Shown here: piece after piece, positions 1-11,639 of the stretch | Layout: each line of letters begins with the position of its first letter | Numbering within the stretch: the first letter of the stretch is position 1 | NCBI GenBank assembly: GCA_021234155.1 | Contig: JAJEKV010000004.1 | Coordinates: 11,412,109-11,476,108 of the forward strand | Direction: 5' to 3' | Source of the DNA: Isoetes taiwanensis | Taxonomy: Eukaryota > Streptophyta > Lycopodiopsida > Isoetales > Isoetaceae | DNA length: 64,000 bases | Notes under the pieces: model-generated | Told to the model about the DNA's origin: nothing | What the model saw: only the letters and a program-made list of their open reading frames with translations | Database searches by the model: none | Made by a program: the position numbers and the translations under genes

Positions 1-1530
1 AAGGTTTCCTCCAAGATAGACTTGAGGTCATGCTACCACTAGATCATAATCAAGGAAGGAGACATCCATAAGACTGCATTCAGGACGAGATATGGCCATT
101 ATGAGTTCACAGTGATGTCATTTGGATTGTCTAATGCTCCGCAAACGTTCATGAGGCTCATGAACAATGTCTTTCACGAGTTTCTAGACATATTCATCAT
201 AGTTTTCCTTGATGATATCCTAGTCTACAACAAATCTTTGGAGGAGCATGCCCAACACTTGAGGAAAGTACTTGAAGCGTTAAGGAGGCATCGGCTTTAT
301 GCGAAGCTATCCAATTGCCCCGCCAGCGAGAAAAGATGGAGTACTTGGGGCATGTGATCGCGGTGGAAGGGATTTCTACTGATCTGCGAAGATTGAAGCG
401 GTAATTGATTGGCTGGCACCAAGAACATCCATGAAGTGAGGAGCTTCCTCGGCTTAGCGGTACTACTGAAAGTTCGTCAAGAACTTTGCAAAGGTACTTG
501 GCCCGTTAAAGGACCTCACCAAAGCAAAAGAAGATAAAAGTACAGGCGAGTCATTGGCAAAGCCCACACACAATGTTTGGCGTTGAAGGAAGCTTTTTAT
601 TTGCCCTAGAAGTTAGTATCACGGTGAGGAGAAAGATAAGTTGGTGGCAGCGGATGCTAGCAAGATTACCCGGGGGGCGATCTTAATACTGAGGAGGGGA
701 GGGTGATAGCGTATGATTCAAAGAAAGATGAGCGGCAGCTTGAAACACATTACCCAACCCATGACTAGGAGTTGCTAGCGATGCTTGAGCATTGAGAATA
801 TGGAGGCATTATCTATTGGGAAGGAGGTTCCAATTATATAGGGACCATCAAAGTCTACGGTATGTCTTCACCCAACCACATCTCAACTTGAGACAAAGGA
901 GATGGATGGAGTTCCTAGAGAATGCGATTTTGTCATCATGTACAAACTAGGAAAGCTCAGCGTGGCTCTGGATGCTCTCAAGGCACCCTTAGCGGCGAGA
1001 GTCCATTGCAATGCCATATCAACACTCACGATAAATTTGGCAAGAAGATAGAAGAAATGTTGTCAGCGGACCGAGACTTGAGGGAAGCATGGGCAAGCCT
1101 TTCTAAGGAGGCAAAAGCGGACAAAGAGATGGAAAACTTCAAGCATTTTAAGAAGGAAACCTTCAAGCATTTTAAGAAGGAAAGCAACCTATTATACCAT
1201 AAGAATAAATTGTGTGTGTACGAGTCATCGAGTCGAGGGAAGTTGATACTCCATGACACACCAATAGCCAATAACCCGGTTTTTATGAAGACCTATTTTA
1301 AGATCGAAGTAGCTTCCGCCACGTTTCGGTTATGAAGAAGCACATAGCTAAGTATATTGAGGAATTACCCGGCTATGTCCCGTGACGAAAGCGAACAACT
1401 CAATTCCTAGAGGATTAGAGCCATTGCACATTACCTTGTGCTTGAAATGGGAGGTAATAAGCATGGACTTTATTACGAGGGCTCGAAACCATAAGGGGGC
1501 AAAGATGCATTGATGGGGGTATGCGGACAA
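1..1530 (+). pseudogene. Ty3/gypsy pol fragment: RT, RNase H, integrase start
   Basis: This is the broken counterpart of 56780-58310. The RT core is readable near 60-355, with the fingers/palm stretch [15 protein letters not shown] and the catalytic FLDDILVY around 190-235. RNase H follows to about 960, with the tail motif after WMEFLE near 900-960. The zinc-binding part of integrase lies around 1190-1420. Frameshifts are frequent after base 140, for example where the intact copy reads through its Cys/His-rich integrase domain. No functional enzyme could be made as written. The element's 5' part lies left of the window, so its LTR is not seen here. Confidence 0.9.
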
Positions 1531-1763
1531 ACTAGAGAGAGGAGGTCAAATACCTTACAAACTTTACGAGGTGATAGTGAGAAGATTCTAGATAACCTTC
1601 TTGACATAGTAGCGAGGAAGGAATTGAAATCTTATATAAAATTGTCTCCAACGATAAAATATATTATTTTATTATAATCTTAAATATCTTGATATGAAAA
1701 GAAATGGCTCTTTTAGCAAATGGTTTGACTACATGGATTCTATATATGTTTGACATGATCCTT

Positions 1764-2344
1764 TGTTAGTGTGTATCGAGGTTATATTATATACATCTTA
1801 TATTCATGAGCGATGGTGGTGAATATATTTTTACTACAAGAACAACCTATGAGAAGCGATTAGCGATGGGTTTGTAATGGTCTGTGAGTTGAAGATTCGT
1901 ATACATATAAGTGCTTTATGTGCTTTATGCATATAAGTGCTTTATGTGCTTTATATTGCTTGATGGCAGCTATATTATTCATACATTTGGCATGTGAGAT
2001 ATAATTTTGTAGATGAGGTTTCTATTACGAGTCGAGATCTATCTAGCATGCTAAGATGCATTGCAAGATATACATAGGAATGGGGTGCGGGTTTGAGGTG
2101 TCTTGAGGCTTTCAATGATGATGATCTATAGTTTGAGCTTAGGAAGTACTCATTGCTTAGGTAAAAAGTGATGAAATGATTTTGAGCATATCAAGGAATG
2201 AATGACCATAACTTGGCTTTCTTGATACTAGATGCTTTTGTACTTGAAGATGTTTTATTGATTTAATATTGCTAGATTGAAAGTACAAGTAAATCATTGT
2301 GTTGAACTTACATCCTTGCAAGGAATTGTTTTTATTAATCAACA
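1764..2344 (+). repeat. copia LTR (diverged copy)
   Basis: It begins TGTTAG and ends AACA, and aligns over its length with the copia LTRs at 58555 and 63453. The internal ATAAGTGCTTTATGTGC repeat is retained, but the paired GAAGCAGTGGCAGTG units are altered to GCGATGGTGGTG-like forms. It is followed after one base by the PBS at 2348. Confidence 0.88.
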
Positions 2345-2908
2345 GTGTGGTATCAGAGCCATAAAATTCCAACTGCAGGATGTCAACACGTTTGGAGGCT
2401 AATCTCCTTAATTCCATAGAGGTGTTTAAGGGAGATAGCGGATTCAGTTATGGAAGCAAAAGGAATAAAAAGTATTGAGTTTGAGAACTTATGGTACTTG
2501 TGTGATTCAAATACTGCTGGTACTGGAGCAAGTAGTGGAAATCTTTGGGCAGCTAGTGGTAGATGCCGGTGCTAGTTCTGTTGCGCGGTGGTGAATTGCA
2601 CAAACTGAAACGCAGATGTAAGAACTGGTAGTACAAGTACTAGAGGGACAAGTCTCAGAAGAAAAAGCAAAATTATGGAAGCACAATCAATAATTAGTAA
2701 CAAGATTGGAACGTGATAAAGTTAAAATTAAGAGGTAAATCTCCAACAGACATGTGGAAGTATATGATTGATAACTTTGAGGTTAAATCATCCTCTCAAA
2801 TTGATGTGCTGGAAAAACAGTTAGAGAAAGATTAAAACTTTATGAAAGACAACATCACTTTCAGATTTCTTGAGGAAGTTTGGAGTCTAGTATTGCTGAC
2901 CTTGAAAC
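2345..2908 (+). pseudogene. copia PBS and gag 5' fragment, truncated
   Basis: TGGTATCAGAGCCAT at 2348-2362 is an initiator-Met tRNA primer-binding site. The gag reading frame starts MSTR near 2380, as in the copy at 59167, but is frameshifted several times. Homology ends at about 2908 in the middle of gag, so protease, integrase and RT are missing. Confidence 0.85.
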
Positions 2909-4046
2909 GGTGTACGTAAGTTCCCCAGATTGGCTCATTTCAGCGGATGGTTGAACTTCAGTCGGGAGAACCACTCAAGGATCAGGTATTTAGTCCAGTT
3001 TAATAGCTTGAGACAGTAAACACAGTCATAGAATCGATTAGGTTTAGACTATTAAATTGCCCGCCGCCGACTATCCTAGATCGTAGATCTGGGACACTAG
3101 CAAGGCCTAACTCTATGATTAGATCTAGTTCTTTGGTTATGCAATGATGTATTTGGATGATGTATCTCTGTGAACTCCTTGTATTGGGAAGGGGTAGAGG
3201 CCTAAAGCAGTTGATGTACAGAGTAGCCTCTCTAACTGCGCTAGATTCGGCACATTATTACAAGAGCCACACACAGTTGTGGGTGAGAGCGGGCTTGGCT
3301 AAGAAGGAGGTTCATGTTACGACTCTTGAGCGATCCCCACGGTGTGCTCTACAAAACTACGGGATCATTGTGACTAAGGTCTAATGGCTTACCACCGAGT
3401 GCGGGTAAGGCATGGGCTCGGCTGCCCGTGAAGTGGTGTACACTTTCAGTGGGATTCCGATCGAATCACGAGGCTGATGGCCCTCTAGTCACCTAGTCGG
3501 CATGCGAATCGGAGGAGTGATCCCTACACGCCCCATCGGGCCCGTGAGGATGAGACCGGAATAGCCTTAGGCTATGCATCCGGTGAACTCTGTTCGAGTC
3601 CCAACGCACCCCATTTTCTCGCAAAGTGTGCCGCGGGGAAGAGGCGGGATGGAGTGGACAACCCTTTGCCATGTTCTTGTACTGACCGTCCATTGCCATG
3701 GATGCATGCGCAATGAACTGCGGAGACCCAAACCGTCAGTCACTTGCCAATTCACGGCCTTAAGGTAGGATTCCCTATGTGATGTCGACCAGCTGTCTCT
3801 GCGGATGTTGATATACCACTTATACGGGTGGATGGAGGATTATGTTGATCTTGACATGTATGTTTCGCGGCTTAGCGACTAAGGTAGGCCACGGGGAGGC
3901 GGTGGGAATGACACCTTCACTCTTCCCTTTGGGACTCGTTCACGGTGGAAATTGATATGTGGAGAGACCACCTTGTGACAAGGAGGCGGTGTGGAAGAAC
4001 TCTGACACATGTCACGGTGAGAGCGACATACAGTGAGGGCGTCACA
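2909..4046 (+). repeat. Truncated Ty3/gypsy LTR (copy a)
   Basis: The block aligns with the reverse complement of 20728-21900 and more weakly with 49983-51514. Shared stretches include GGATCAGGTATTTAG near 2975, CCTAACTCTATGA near 3105, GTATTGGGAAGGG near 3181, and the GTGTG/GGCAAGGCATGGGCTCG block near 3400. It ends in GGGCGTCACA at 4046, like the other LTR 3' ends. Roughly the first 300 bases of the LTR are missing at the junction with the duplicated copia gag. No PBS follows, so it is a 3' LTR or solo LTR remnant. Confidence 0.75.
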
Positions 4047-4560
4047 AGATCAGCGGGTGCTGGTGACAATGACTCAGGAAGAGTCCCCTAAATCAATACT
4101 CCGGAATCGTATATACATTTATATCACATTGCATTATATACATGTGTATTTTGTACATTATGCTCCATTATGTATAACCAATAATCTTTCACGGTAGCAT
4201 GTCAATAATTTTCGAAGATATGGACTCCATTACTTGCACTATGACATATAATAGATAACTTTATAGATGGCTCGGAGAATTATCCCCTTGATCCACAGGT
4301 ACGGAAGGGAGTATGAGGAGGGCGAAATGCTCGTTCTTCGGAGGGTTTTATCGTGTTGTTATCCACCTTTGGAGGTTCGAGGGCGTGGCGTCTATGAGAT
4401 TAATTACATCACTCAACTACCTTTTCATGATGATCCGTCGAATAAACCCTTCATTCCAAATTATGCCATGCCTCTTATATGAGTTCTATGTATGCTATGC
4501 ATATTATGAGTTATAAAGTATGTAACCATAAGTGATACATGTGATCCGTCTATTGAGTTG
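4047..4560. other. Unassigned AT-rich stretch
   Basis: No coding or repeat family is recognised here. Short open frames such as 4267-4482 lack any motif I know. Confidence 0.5.
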
Positions 4561-4564
4561 GCAT

Positions 4565-4870
4565 TCTCTTAGCGATGTGGAATGATGCGTTTTATGCCGT
4601 AGTCACGGTCGCGAAATTAACCCTCAAAAACTTTGGAAGCACTATTTTTCGCCGCGGAAGTGGCCCGCGGTGCGAAATGAACAACTTCCCAAGAATGTGG
4701 AATAGTCATTTTAGCACCGTGTACGGTCGCGAAATCAGGCTCTTCCCGCAGATGTGGAATAGTCATTTTAAGCACCGTGGCCGCGGTCAACACCCGATGA
4801 ATAAATGCGCAACCGCCAATAAATGGGGAATGGCAAATGATTACCGGTTAATATAAAACGCACCATCGCG
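4565..4870. repeat. Degenerate palindromic repeat units
   Basis: Three or four related units are seen, built around GTGGAATAGTCATTTTA and ACCGTGnCCGCGGT / GGTCGCGAAAT, near 4574, 4695 and 4750. One forms a hairpin near 4648-4677 (TTTCGCCGCGG with CCGCGGTGCGAAA). The cluster lies just 3' of the minus-strand H3-like relic. The hairpin at 54306-54368 follows the plus-strand H3-like gene in the same relative position. Confidence 0.5.
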
Positions 4871-4925
4871 ATAAATATAAAACACTCATATATTAAGGAA
4901 ACAAAAAGAAGTGTTACAAAGGATG

Positions 4926-5261
4926 CTAAAGGGAGGCATCCGCGAGTATCTAGCTAAGGCATGTCGTTTATACGCGCGATGGCTGCGTCCTCTGTGCGCC
5001 TAGCGGACTGCTTTGTCCTCAAAGGCTGGCCGGGTGAGCCTCGCTGCCTCTTGCGGTATGTGTCCAAGGCCTGCTGGATTCTGTTCACCTCCTCCTCCAC
5101 CATCGGGAATGAAGTCACGGTGCTCATCCCTCCTCCTCCTCCTTGCTTCCTTCACTCCTCTCAATAATTTCCTGCATCTCGGCGACCATTCTAGCGAAGG
5201 CAAACGCCTTGGGAATGAGGAGATGCGTGCACCTTGATTACCTAATCTCCCTCAAAGCACG
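4926..5261 (-). pseudogene. Histone H3-like fold relic (copy e)
   Basis: Reading the minus strand from 5261 gives ALREIR, then LLIPKAFAFARMVAEM in the same frame after a stop. These align with the H3 alpha-N helix and alpha-1 (ALREIR...LLIRKLPFQRLVREI). In another frame IPQEAARLTRPAFED matches the alpha-2 segment around QEA and FED. The frame after FED keeps H, K and LAR at the H3 spacing before a stop at 4926-4928. About 20 extra codons, rich in Glu, separate alpha-1 from alpha-2. Several frameshifts are needed, so this is a relic or a badly sequenced copy. No N-terminal tail was found upstream. The call rests on hand alignment to canonical H3. Confidence 0.55.
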
Positions 5262-6480
5262 AGGTGCGAGGAGGAGACGCCCTTCATCTTCGGGCCACCA
5301 TATCTAACTAGGCTCCCCTTCCTTAGGCTTCCGCTTATTACCAAGCTTATTCGATCTCACAGGTACGCATCTCTCGGCTTGTCACCGCTACTAGGAACAA
5401 GCCTAGGAGGCTTTGCCGGCTCCGGTTCTGAGGGCACGGATTTGACTTTAAGCGGGGGCTTCCTAGTACTGTTCCACTCGAACTAGGTTTCACGGATCAA
5501 CATCCTTTGGTCCACCTAATGATGATCTTCACGGTGATCCTGGCGATCTTCTTTGGACCAGGCGATCTTGATATCTTCGCTGGCTGTCACGATCCTGCTT
5601 TGATCATCTTTAGGGCCGGTGATCTTTAGTCATCTTTGCACTTCCATAGTCTGCGGTTCTTCCTTCTCCCACGCTGGCGTTTGGGAATGCAATAGTGGTC
5701 AACGCACGAGACGAGGAGATAGCTGATTCGCGAATAGCTGGGCACCCATGGCCGCAGTCCAGCGGCCAAAACGCACGGTAAGATGTGCCAGAACACCCAC
5801 GTGGTTTCCAACCGTGAAATCCGGCTCATTACACCAAGGCTGAGATGGCGTGACTCAGATGGGACATGGATGACATCAACTACGGGCCACCTGACGTGTG
5901 ACCCGGTGGCTCCTCCAATGTCTCGGCTCGGTGAGAGCGGCCCGGTTTGTTTGTTGGATCCGGTATTGACCCGCGCTACCCTGTCTGATCATCACGGGCG
6001 GAATATTGTGGCGGAGACGGTGGCGTCGCGGAAAACTCAGCTTCCCCAGCAACCTTGCGGTAAAATAAGGTACGGTATTGACTTCGGAAACGCAGTCCGG
6101 TTTAAATGTCGTCTGCCATTATTAATAAGTGTGGGCCGGTATTCAAGGATTTGCCGGAGTCTGTAAGGACAACCTCCTCGTCCATCACCTTTTGGCTTAG
6201 CCAGTGGGAATAAGCGCCTCGCCCTCTGTGGTAGTTAGGAACAGAAGTCACCGGCGGCGCTGAAGTAATGACCTCATCAACGCGATACGAGTGGATAAAG
6301 CGCCTCATTTTGTAGGATTTCATTTAAGCTTCCATGGACGCCAGGCGGATTTTGCTTATGCAAAGGAAATTCGGTCAAAAGCGTATTACGCATGCGTCAG
6401 ATCCCATAAGCCTGGGCGAAAAATATTCTGCGGTAACCCACGGTCTGAGGCCAGGACAGTCAAAATGCGGTATGCAATCA
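5262..6480 (-). other. Possible upstream part of H3-like copy e
   Basis: If copy e has the organisation of the other three, its linker, tail and promoter should lie here on the minus strand. Lys/Arg-rich segments occur (for example KRQRGRRKNRRLWKCKDD near 5630-5685), but I could not find an ARTKQTAR-like start. A plus-strand frame at 5783-6166 is unrecognised. Confidence 0.25.
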
Positions 6481-8330
6481 TCTTCAGCACCGTAGCCACT
6501 GATGAAAATGGGGCGATCAAAGCTACTTGGGCGGCTGTTTCATTTTACTTCCGTAGCCTGATCTTAATCCAGGAGAAATGATCCAAAACGGCGACATCTA
6601 TTTTAAGCACATTATGCGATACAAAATAAGGGTGGTAAAATTAAATGCTTTGTTTTTGCTTCGTAGCCTGATCTTAATCGCCCAGTCAAAACTACGACAT
6701 CTGTTTCATACTGTAGCCGCCGTAGTACCTAACATATCTGCGTCAGCAGGATTTGGTATGCATTGAAACAGTTAGTCATGCCGGCAATTGATACGGCTAT
6801 AGAAAAGACATTATGTTAATACGCTGGTTTTAAGTACATTTCCTTTTCTTGGCATACGAGGGCTGGTACCGAATCAAAATCTTCGGGAGTCTCTTCTTTT
6901 ACTCCGGCCCCAGTGCATCTAACGGATGCACAATATATCCGGAGGTCCTTACGTACGGGACGGCGGGTAACCGTATCGGCTCACCCCAACCTGAAACACT
7001 TTGTTGCAAAGGTACATTTTAAGAGCCCGAAGACGCCACATTCGCGATGGCTATCTACTGTTGCCTCAATCGCCAGTTTGAGGCTAGGGAGCCGCGTGTT
7101 TTGCCCATTATTAGCCGAGCCCATGGCTTGAGGACCTCCACCGCTCCCGGATGGATATATTTGTGAAACGCAATAGAACACTCCCATAATGAAGGTAGGC
7201 CCTTATGGCCTGCAGCTCGTCTACCTGGAATTGACTCCTACGGTCCCTTACCCGATCATCAATAAATAACTCACGCATAAAGAAACATCCGGATTCAAGA
7301 AGAAATGAAAATGAAACCCGGATAAATACCTCTCCCTCTTTTGTCCGATTCGACCAAAAGAGTGGGTTTTACGTTCATTTTAGCGAAAGAGGACTTAAAC
7401 CCGACTCCACGTTCTGTGAATTGAGCTTTGATGTTTGAAGGCTAGCAGCTGGTGACATCTTTCCTTTGCTTTTATACACCGCCCGACTTCTTTGCGCAGC
7501 AATTTCAAATGCATCCTCTGCCGGAGTGGCCGAGGGTCCATCATAAATTAGGCCCCTCCATCATTTTAATGCGGGACATCAGTCTCAAAGTCTATAAGTC
7601 CTCCCGGGCTAGCAGGCATATATGCGTACATGCTAATCTTCTCTCAACCCATGTCGCCGGATATGTCCGTATTATTAAGTATGGTTTCCACTACATGGAT
7701 GGGATAATGCTTCCTGATAGCCCCCAAGTAGATAACTTTTTCGCCGGAGACCTCCTCTTCACAACACGATCTCCTCATTTTTTCGATCTGACTTCTCTTC
7801 GCGGATCTATGAAACCCTCTTTGGTGGGGCCAGGCGTTCTGTTAAACATTGCACTTCAGAAGAGAGGCATCTTTGCTTGGTTTTAGTGTAAATCATGTAT
7901 GTCGGTGTGATATCTAGGCCAAAAAAACTTTCCTTCCTCTTTGCGTTGCGGTAGTTTCTTCAGAACCTAGACCGGTCGTCAGGGTTTGAAACATGCAAGA
8001 AAAAGCTTGGATGCTTAGTAGAGCAAACTGATCCACGGGACAGGATTTCACGTCGGGACCGGCTCAGCCATGGGCTATGAAGGATGCGCCGCCTTGATAA
8101 GCCGTTACACTCACGCCCGCAAATGTCTACACTCGAGGCCAAAAATTATTATACAGGTGTGGTGCATCCCTTTGGCTCCTCTAGCTCCTCCACCGAACTC
8201 TTGGGGATGCGCCCACGTCAGGTTCTTTCACTGTTTTGAAATATTCATACCATCGCGCTACTTGGCTCCCATGCCTTATCTGACCCGCTATTTTGCCATT
8301 CTGCGTGGAAGCGGCCTCGATTTATGACAT
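6480..8330. other. Unassigned; short direct repeat of 21 bases
   Basis: CGTAGCCTGATCTTAATC occurs at about 6552 and 6663, 110 bases apart. It resembles the paired elements seen upstream of promoters elsewhere in the window. The longest open frame, 7452-7886 plus strand, has no recognisable motif. I see no other gene. Confidence 0.35.
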
Positions 8331-8670
8331 GAGCGTGGCGTAGCGCTGTGGCGGCTTGATTTGCAATAGAGACTAAGAGCGTGGCCTTGATGCGAAAATA
8401 ACACTTGTAATTTATGCTATGCACAAATTAGCACATTAGCTGGTCTGCGGCTCGAACCGATAAGTTATTCTATTCACAATTTAGCACGTGGCTGGATGAA
8501 AATACCATTCCATTTTTATTACGTGCACATTTTGGCACCGTGGCTGCGATGCGAAAACCTTCAATATCTTATTGTAGCATAACCGCTTGCATTGGCTCGG
8601 TCGCGGCCTCTTCGTTTTATTACTATGCACATTTCACCTTTAGTGGCTCACGATTGAAAATGGCCTTCTG
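8331..8670. repeat. Degenerate repeats around GTGGCTGCGATGCGAAAA
   Basis: Several diverged units share ATGCACAnnTTnGCAC followed by GTGGCTG/CGGCT and GCGAAAA/GAAAAT, at about 8390, 8440, 8490, 8530 and 8630. They resemble the units at 4565-4870. Origin unknown; perhaps LTR or subterminal repeats of a transposon. Confidence 0.4.
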
Positions 8671-10489
8671 TTACCATGAGAGCCACAATTTACGCGCAGA
8701 AGTAGAATGCTGTTGATTGTGAGAACCACATCCACAATCGAGTTGTACATAACATGTCTACTTTAAGTCTTATATCCCAATGAAAGCAAATGTTTGCGAT
8801 TAATATACAGTCACTTACCGTTTATATTAGATGGATTCATATCTGAGATATGACTCTGGGTGGCGTACATGACCCCCAATTTATAGCGATCTTCTACCGG
8901 CTTTCCTATACGGCCATCTATCATAGAATGGAAGAAGTTTAAGTCTGTCTCAAGCTCAATTGCCGCCCGAATATGAATAGAAGGCCACTTCGGCTCTCGC
9001 TCTCCGGACTTTTGAGCGGTGATTATCCTTATGAATGTTCCGATCTGATGAGTGCCATCATTGTCATCTTGTTCGGCCGGGGTGACGTCTTTCTTCCTTC
9101 CGCGGACATTCATGCATCTCCTATACTTAAAAGTGACATCTGAGTTTGCTTAGAGATGCAATGTCGGGCGAACCCGATGTCGACATCACGCATTGGTACA
9201 TTCAGCTCCATCGCGGTGAAATTAAAGGCACTCAACCTTCAAGAAATGCACTATCTAAAACTATCTGCATTTTGTTGGTATAGAAAGCATCTTCAAGGTC
9301 TTCTTTACATTGTCGGCGCTCTTGAATATGGCAATGAACCGGATCCAATTCCTAAATTTATCTTCACATGCCCTTGAGACTCCTCAACTTCCTCCCTTCA
9401 ATGCAATTGCATATTTCGGCAACGATACTATCTGTGCTAATAAGATAGAAGTGGCATCGGAGGCTGGGTGCAGATAACCGGGCGGGCGGGCAATGGAAGC
9501 TCAGTTAGCTTGGATCTTCATGGAGAGGTATTCACCCCCGGAACCATATATCCCTTTCACGAAATGACCGTGTAACACCTTCAACAACAAGCGGCCCATA
9601 TCTTGGTGAAAATAATGGAACATCGCTATCGGTGTGAAGAGATTATTTCTCCACATCGGATATACCCAAACCCGAGAGAATAGGAATGAACTGGATAAAT
9701 AATGAACTAATTTGAATATGAATTGCATAGAATTACATACTCACAATTTGCTTCTAACCGTGGGAAAGTTAATTAAACGCTTATTTTTTTTTTGCCATAT
9801 CATTGGGTATACATGCCTTACCTTGTGGCTAAATATCTCTTTGCCTCGGTCGAAATCCGACCATCAAAGCCTTCCAATAATGCTTGAAACATCGGTTTCC
9901 TCCCGCGATCTTTTTGATAGCCATTCACCTCGCGTGCGAAGGTTGGAGTGTAACAAAGCTCGATTCGACACCACGGAAGCTTTCAAACTCATTTCCGGCG
10001 TGGAGAAACGCCTGTATCGATCAAATTCAAATCAGAATGTGGGCCGGAATCGAAATGCTGAAGGGCCCTACGATTTACCTTGATCGAAGTTTTCGCGTTT
10101 AAGAGCTCCCTTTCGCCTTGAGTCGAAGCGGTTCCAGTGAACCAGAAGCTCCCTTAAAAAGGCGAACTTAATCGATCTTCGTAAACTTCTACGTTAATGG
10201 AAAACTGGCCGGAATTGGTGAAATTTCAACGTTCTATTTGCCCGCGTGTGTAATCGACGCAGTAGAGACGCGGATATTGCGGCTGTTGCGTCGACTTTTC
10301 GGAAAGCCCGAAACCAAAGGCTCGGTAAAGTTAACATTACCGAAACAAACCATTGGTGCGAAGCTTTTTGGCGTGGCATCAGTGGGGGCCGCTATTTGAT
10401 CTCAATGCTGGTTCCTCCTCTTTCGATCGAAGCGTCCGGCCTGTTACGCGGGATAAATTGAGACCGTCGACTAATTTGGAAACCTGACG
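8671..10489. other. Unassigned; minus-strand ORF 8811-9113 unrecognised
   Basis: The minus-strand frame at 8811-9113 encodes 100 residues starting MNVRGRKKDV, hydrophilic, with no motif I recognise. The rest shows no supported gene. Base usage is rich in CGG and GCG, like the neighbouring degraded elements. Confidence 0.3.
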
Positions 10490-10800
10490 GTCCGTGGGGA
10501 TAGGAATTGACTCCTCAGAGAATTCGAGATTTCGGAAGGTCGTGGGTAAAAGGGAATGTTAAAGGTTTGATGCCTTATGTAGGCTGTGATTGGTTTAGGG
10601 TTTCATGATGCCGTCCACCGCTTTTATTAGGTTAAAGATACCAAAGGTCGCGCATTTACGCCGTCGCGCTACCATTTATAATTACCCTAAATCCTTAGGT
10701 AATGATAATGCGTTACCGTCGACTGGAAGCGGCGATGCGGCGTGGCCGGCCAGCGTCACGGTATAAAGATCTTGAGACCGTATATAAATGCTGGAGCGAT
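10490..10800 (-). repeat. Fragment resembling the 20728 LTR family
   Basis: GGAATTGACTCCTC, AAAAGGGAATGTTA and GGTTTGATGCCTTATGTAGGCT are shared with 21905-22080 in the same order and orientation, followed by TTGAGACC near 10771/22187. It may be the residue of the 3' LTR of the minus-strand element whose internal region lies to the right. The rest of that LTR is not found to the left. Confidence 0.6.
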
Positions 10801-11639
10801 CATTCTCCCCACCGATTGATCTTGTAAACGACGCTCGGTAGTTCTCCCCTTGGGATCTGCCTCACGCAATCAGCCTTAGTACGATATACTTATTCTTCAT
10901 TTATACATTTAAATAGAATTACGCCCAGGTAATATTTACGGACGTGGTGAACTATTATTCAATCAATTGTTTAATTATTAATGTTATTACAAATGATTAC
11001 TCAAATTTTATTATATATACTATTATTCTTGAGGTACTCTTTATTCCCTTGCGGCACTTTAGACAAAATTGTGTTTTGCAAGTCTTCGTGAATCGACCTC
11101 CTAGCCTTCCGGGCGCTCATTGGCCTCGCGGGTCACACTACAATTCTAGTACCATATTTAATTATTTATAAAGTTTGGTTATATGGTGACCACCCCACCT
11201 ATCTACATGGATTGTGCATCTGCTAATCTCCTACAGGGAAGGGTGTGATTCTTCCATTATGGCCGCGGGAGACAGATCTCTATATGCCTATATGCCACTC
11301 GTTACCTACACCTTAGTTGCCCAAAGATGTGGGAGGATAGGTCCTTCCCCGTTACATGGGGCGAAGGCAGTTCCTCCCATCAAAAACATATATGGGGCTA
11401 GGAGGGTGCTTTTCCCATCGATTGCATTCCCTCAATGACCTCCTTCTCGAGGTCGTCTACTTCCGGGACGTAAGGTAGACTTTCCAAGCAAGACCGGCCA
11501 GCCATGCCTACATTTTCGACATTACACACGCCCCAGGGGAGATCACCGTAGTGTAATCTCATCGCCGGTTCCAACGCATATGCAACCCTTTTACCTCATA
11601 GGTTGTATCGTAGATTATCCAACTAGGCAAAATTTGTTA
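10801..11639. other. Unassigned stretch at the 3' end of the minus-strand element
   Basis: The stretch is AT-rich, with no motif recognised. By position it should hold the 3' untranslated part of the chromovirus and its junction with the 3' LTR, but no polypurine tract could be placed. Confidence 0.3.

Larger units (their letters stand above)
1..2908 (+). repeat. Diverged duplicate of 56780-59695
   Basis: Base 1 aligns with base 56780, and similarity runs to about 2908/59695. It includes the same copia LTR inserted at the same place in the same gypsy pol gene. Because the nested junction is shared, this is a copy of an already nested locus (segmental duplication, or a haplotype/assembly duplicate) and not two independent insertions. 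Both copies share the in-frame TAG codons near 40-50/56820 and 768/57551. The first 135 bases are nearly identical. Later differences cluster as A to G changes beside C and as small indels. Similarity stops abruptly where a gypsy LTR fragment begins. Confidence 0.93.

Noticed and set aside
7452-7886. 144-codon plus-strand frame as a gene
   Set aside because: No recognisable motif, low-complexity-free but unremarkable, and surrounded by degraded repeats. Length alone is not enough.
10490-10800. Complete 3' LTR of the minus-strand chromovirus
   Set aside because: Only about 300 bases match. The remaining 1.1 kb expected to the left is not present.
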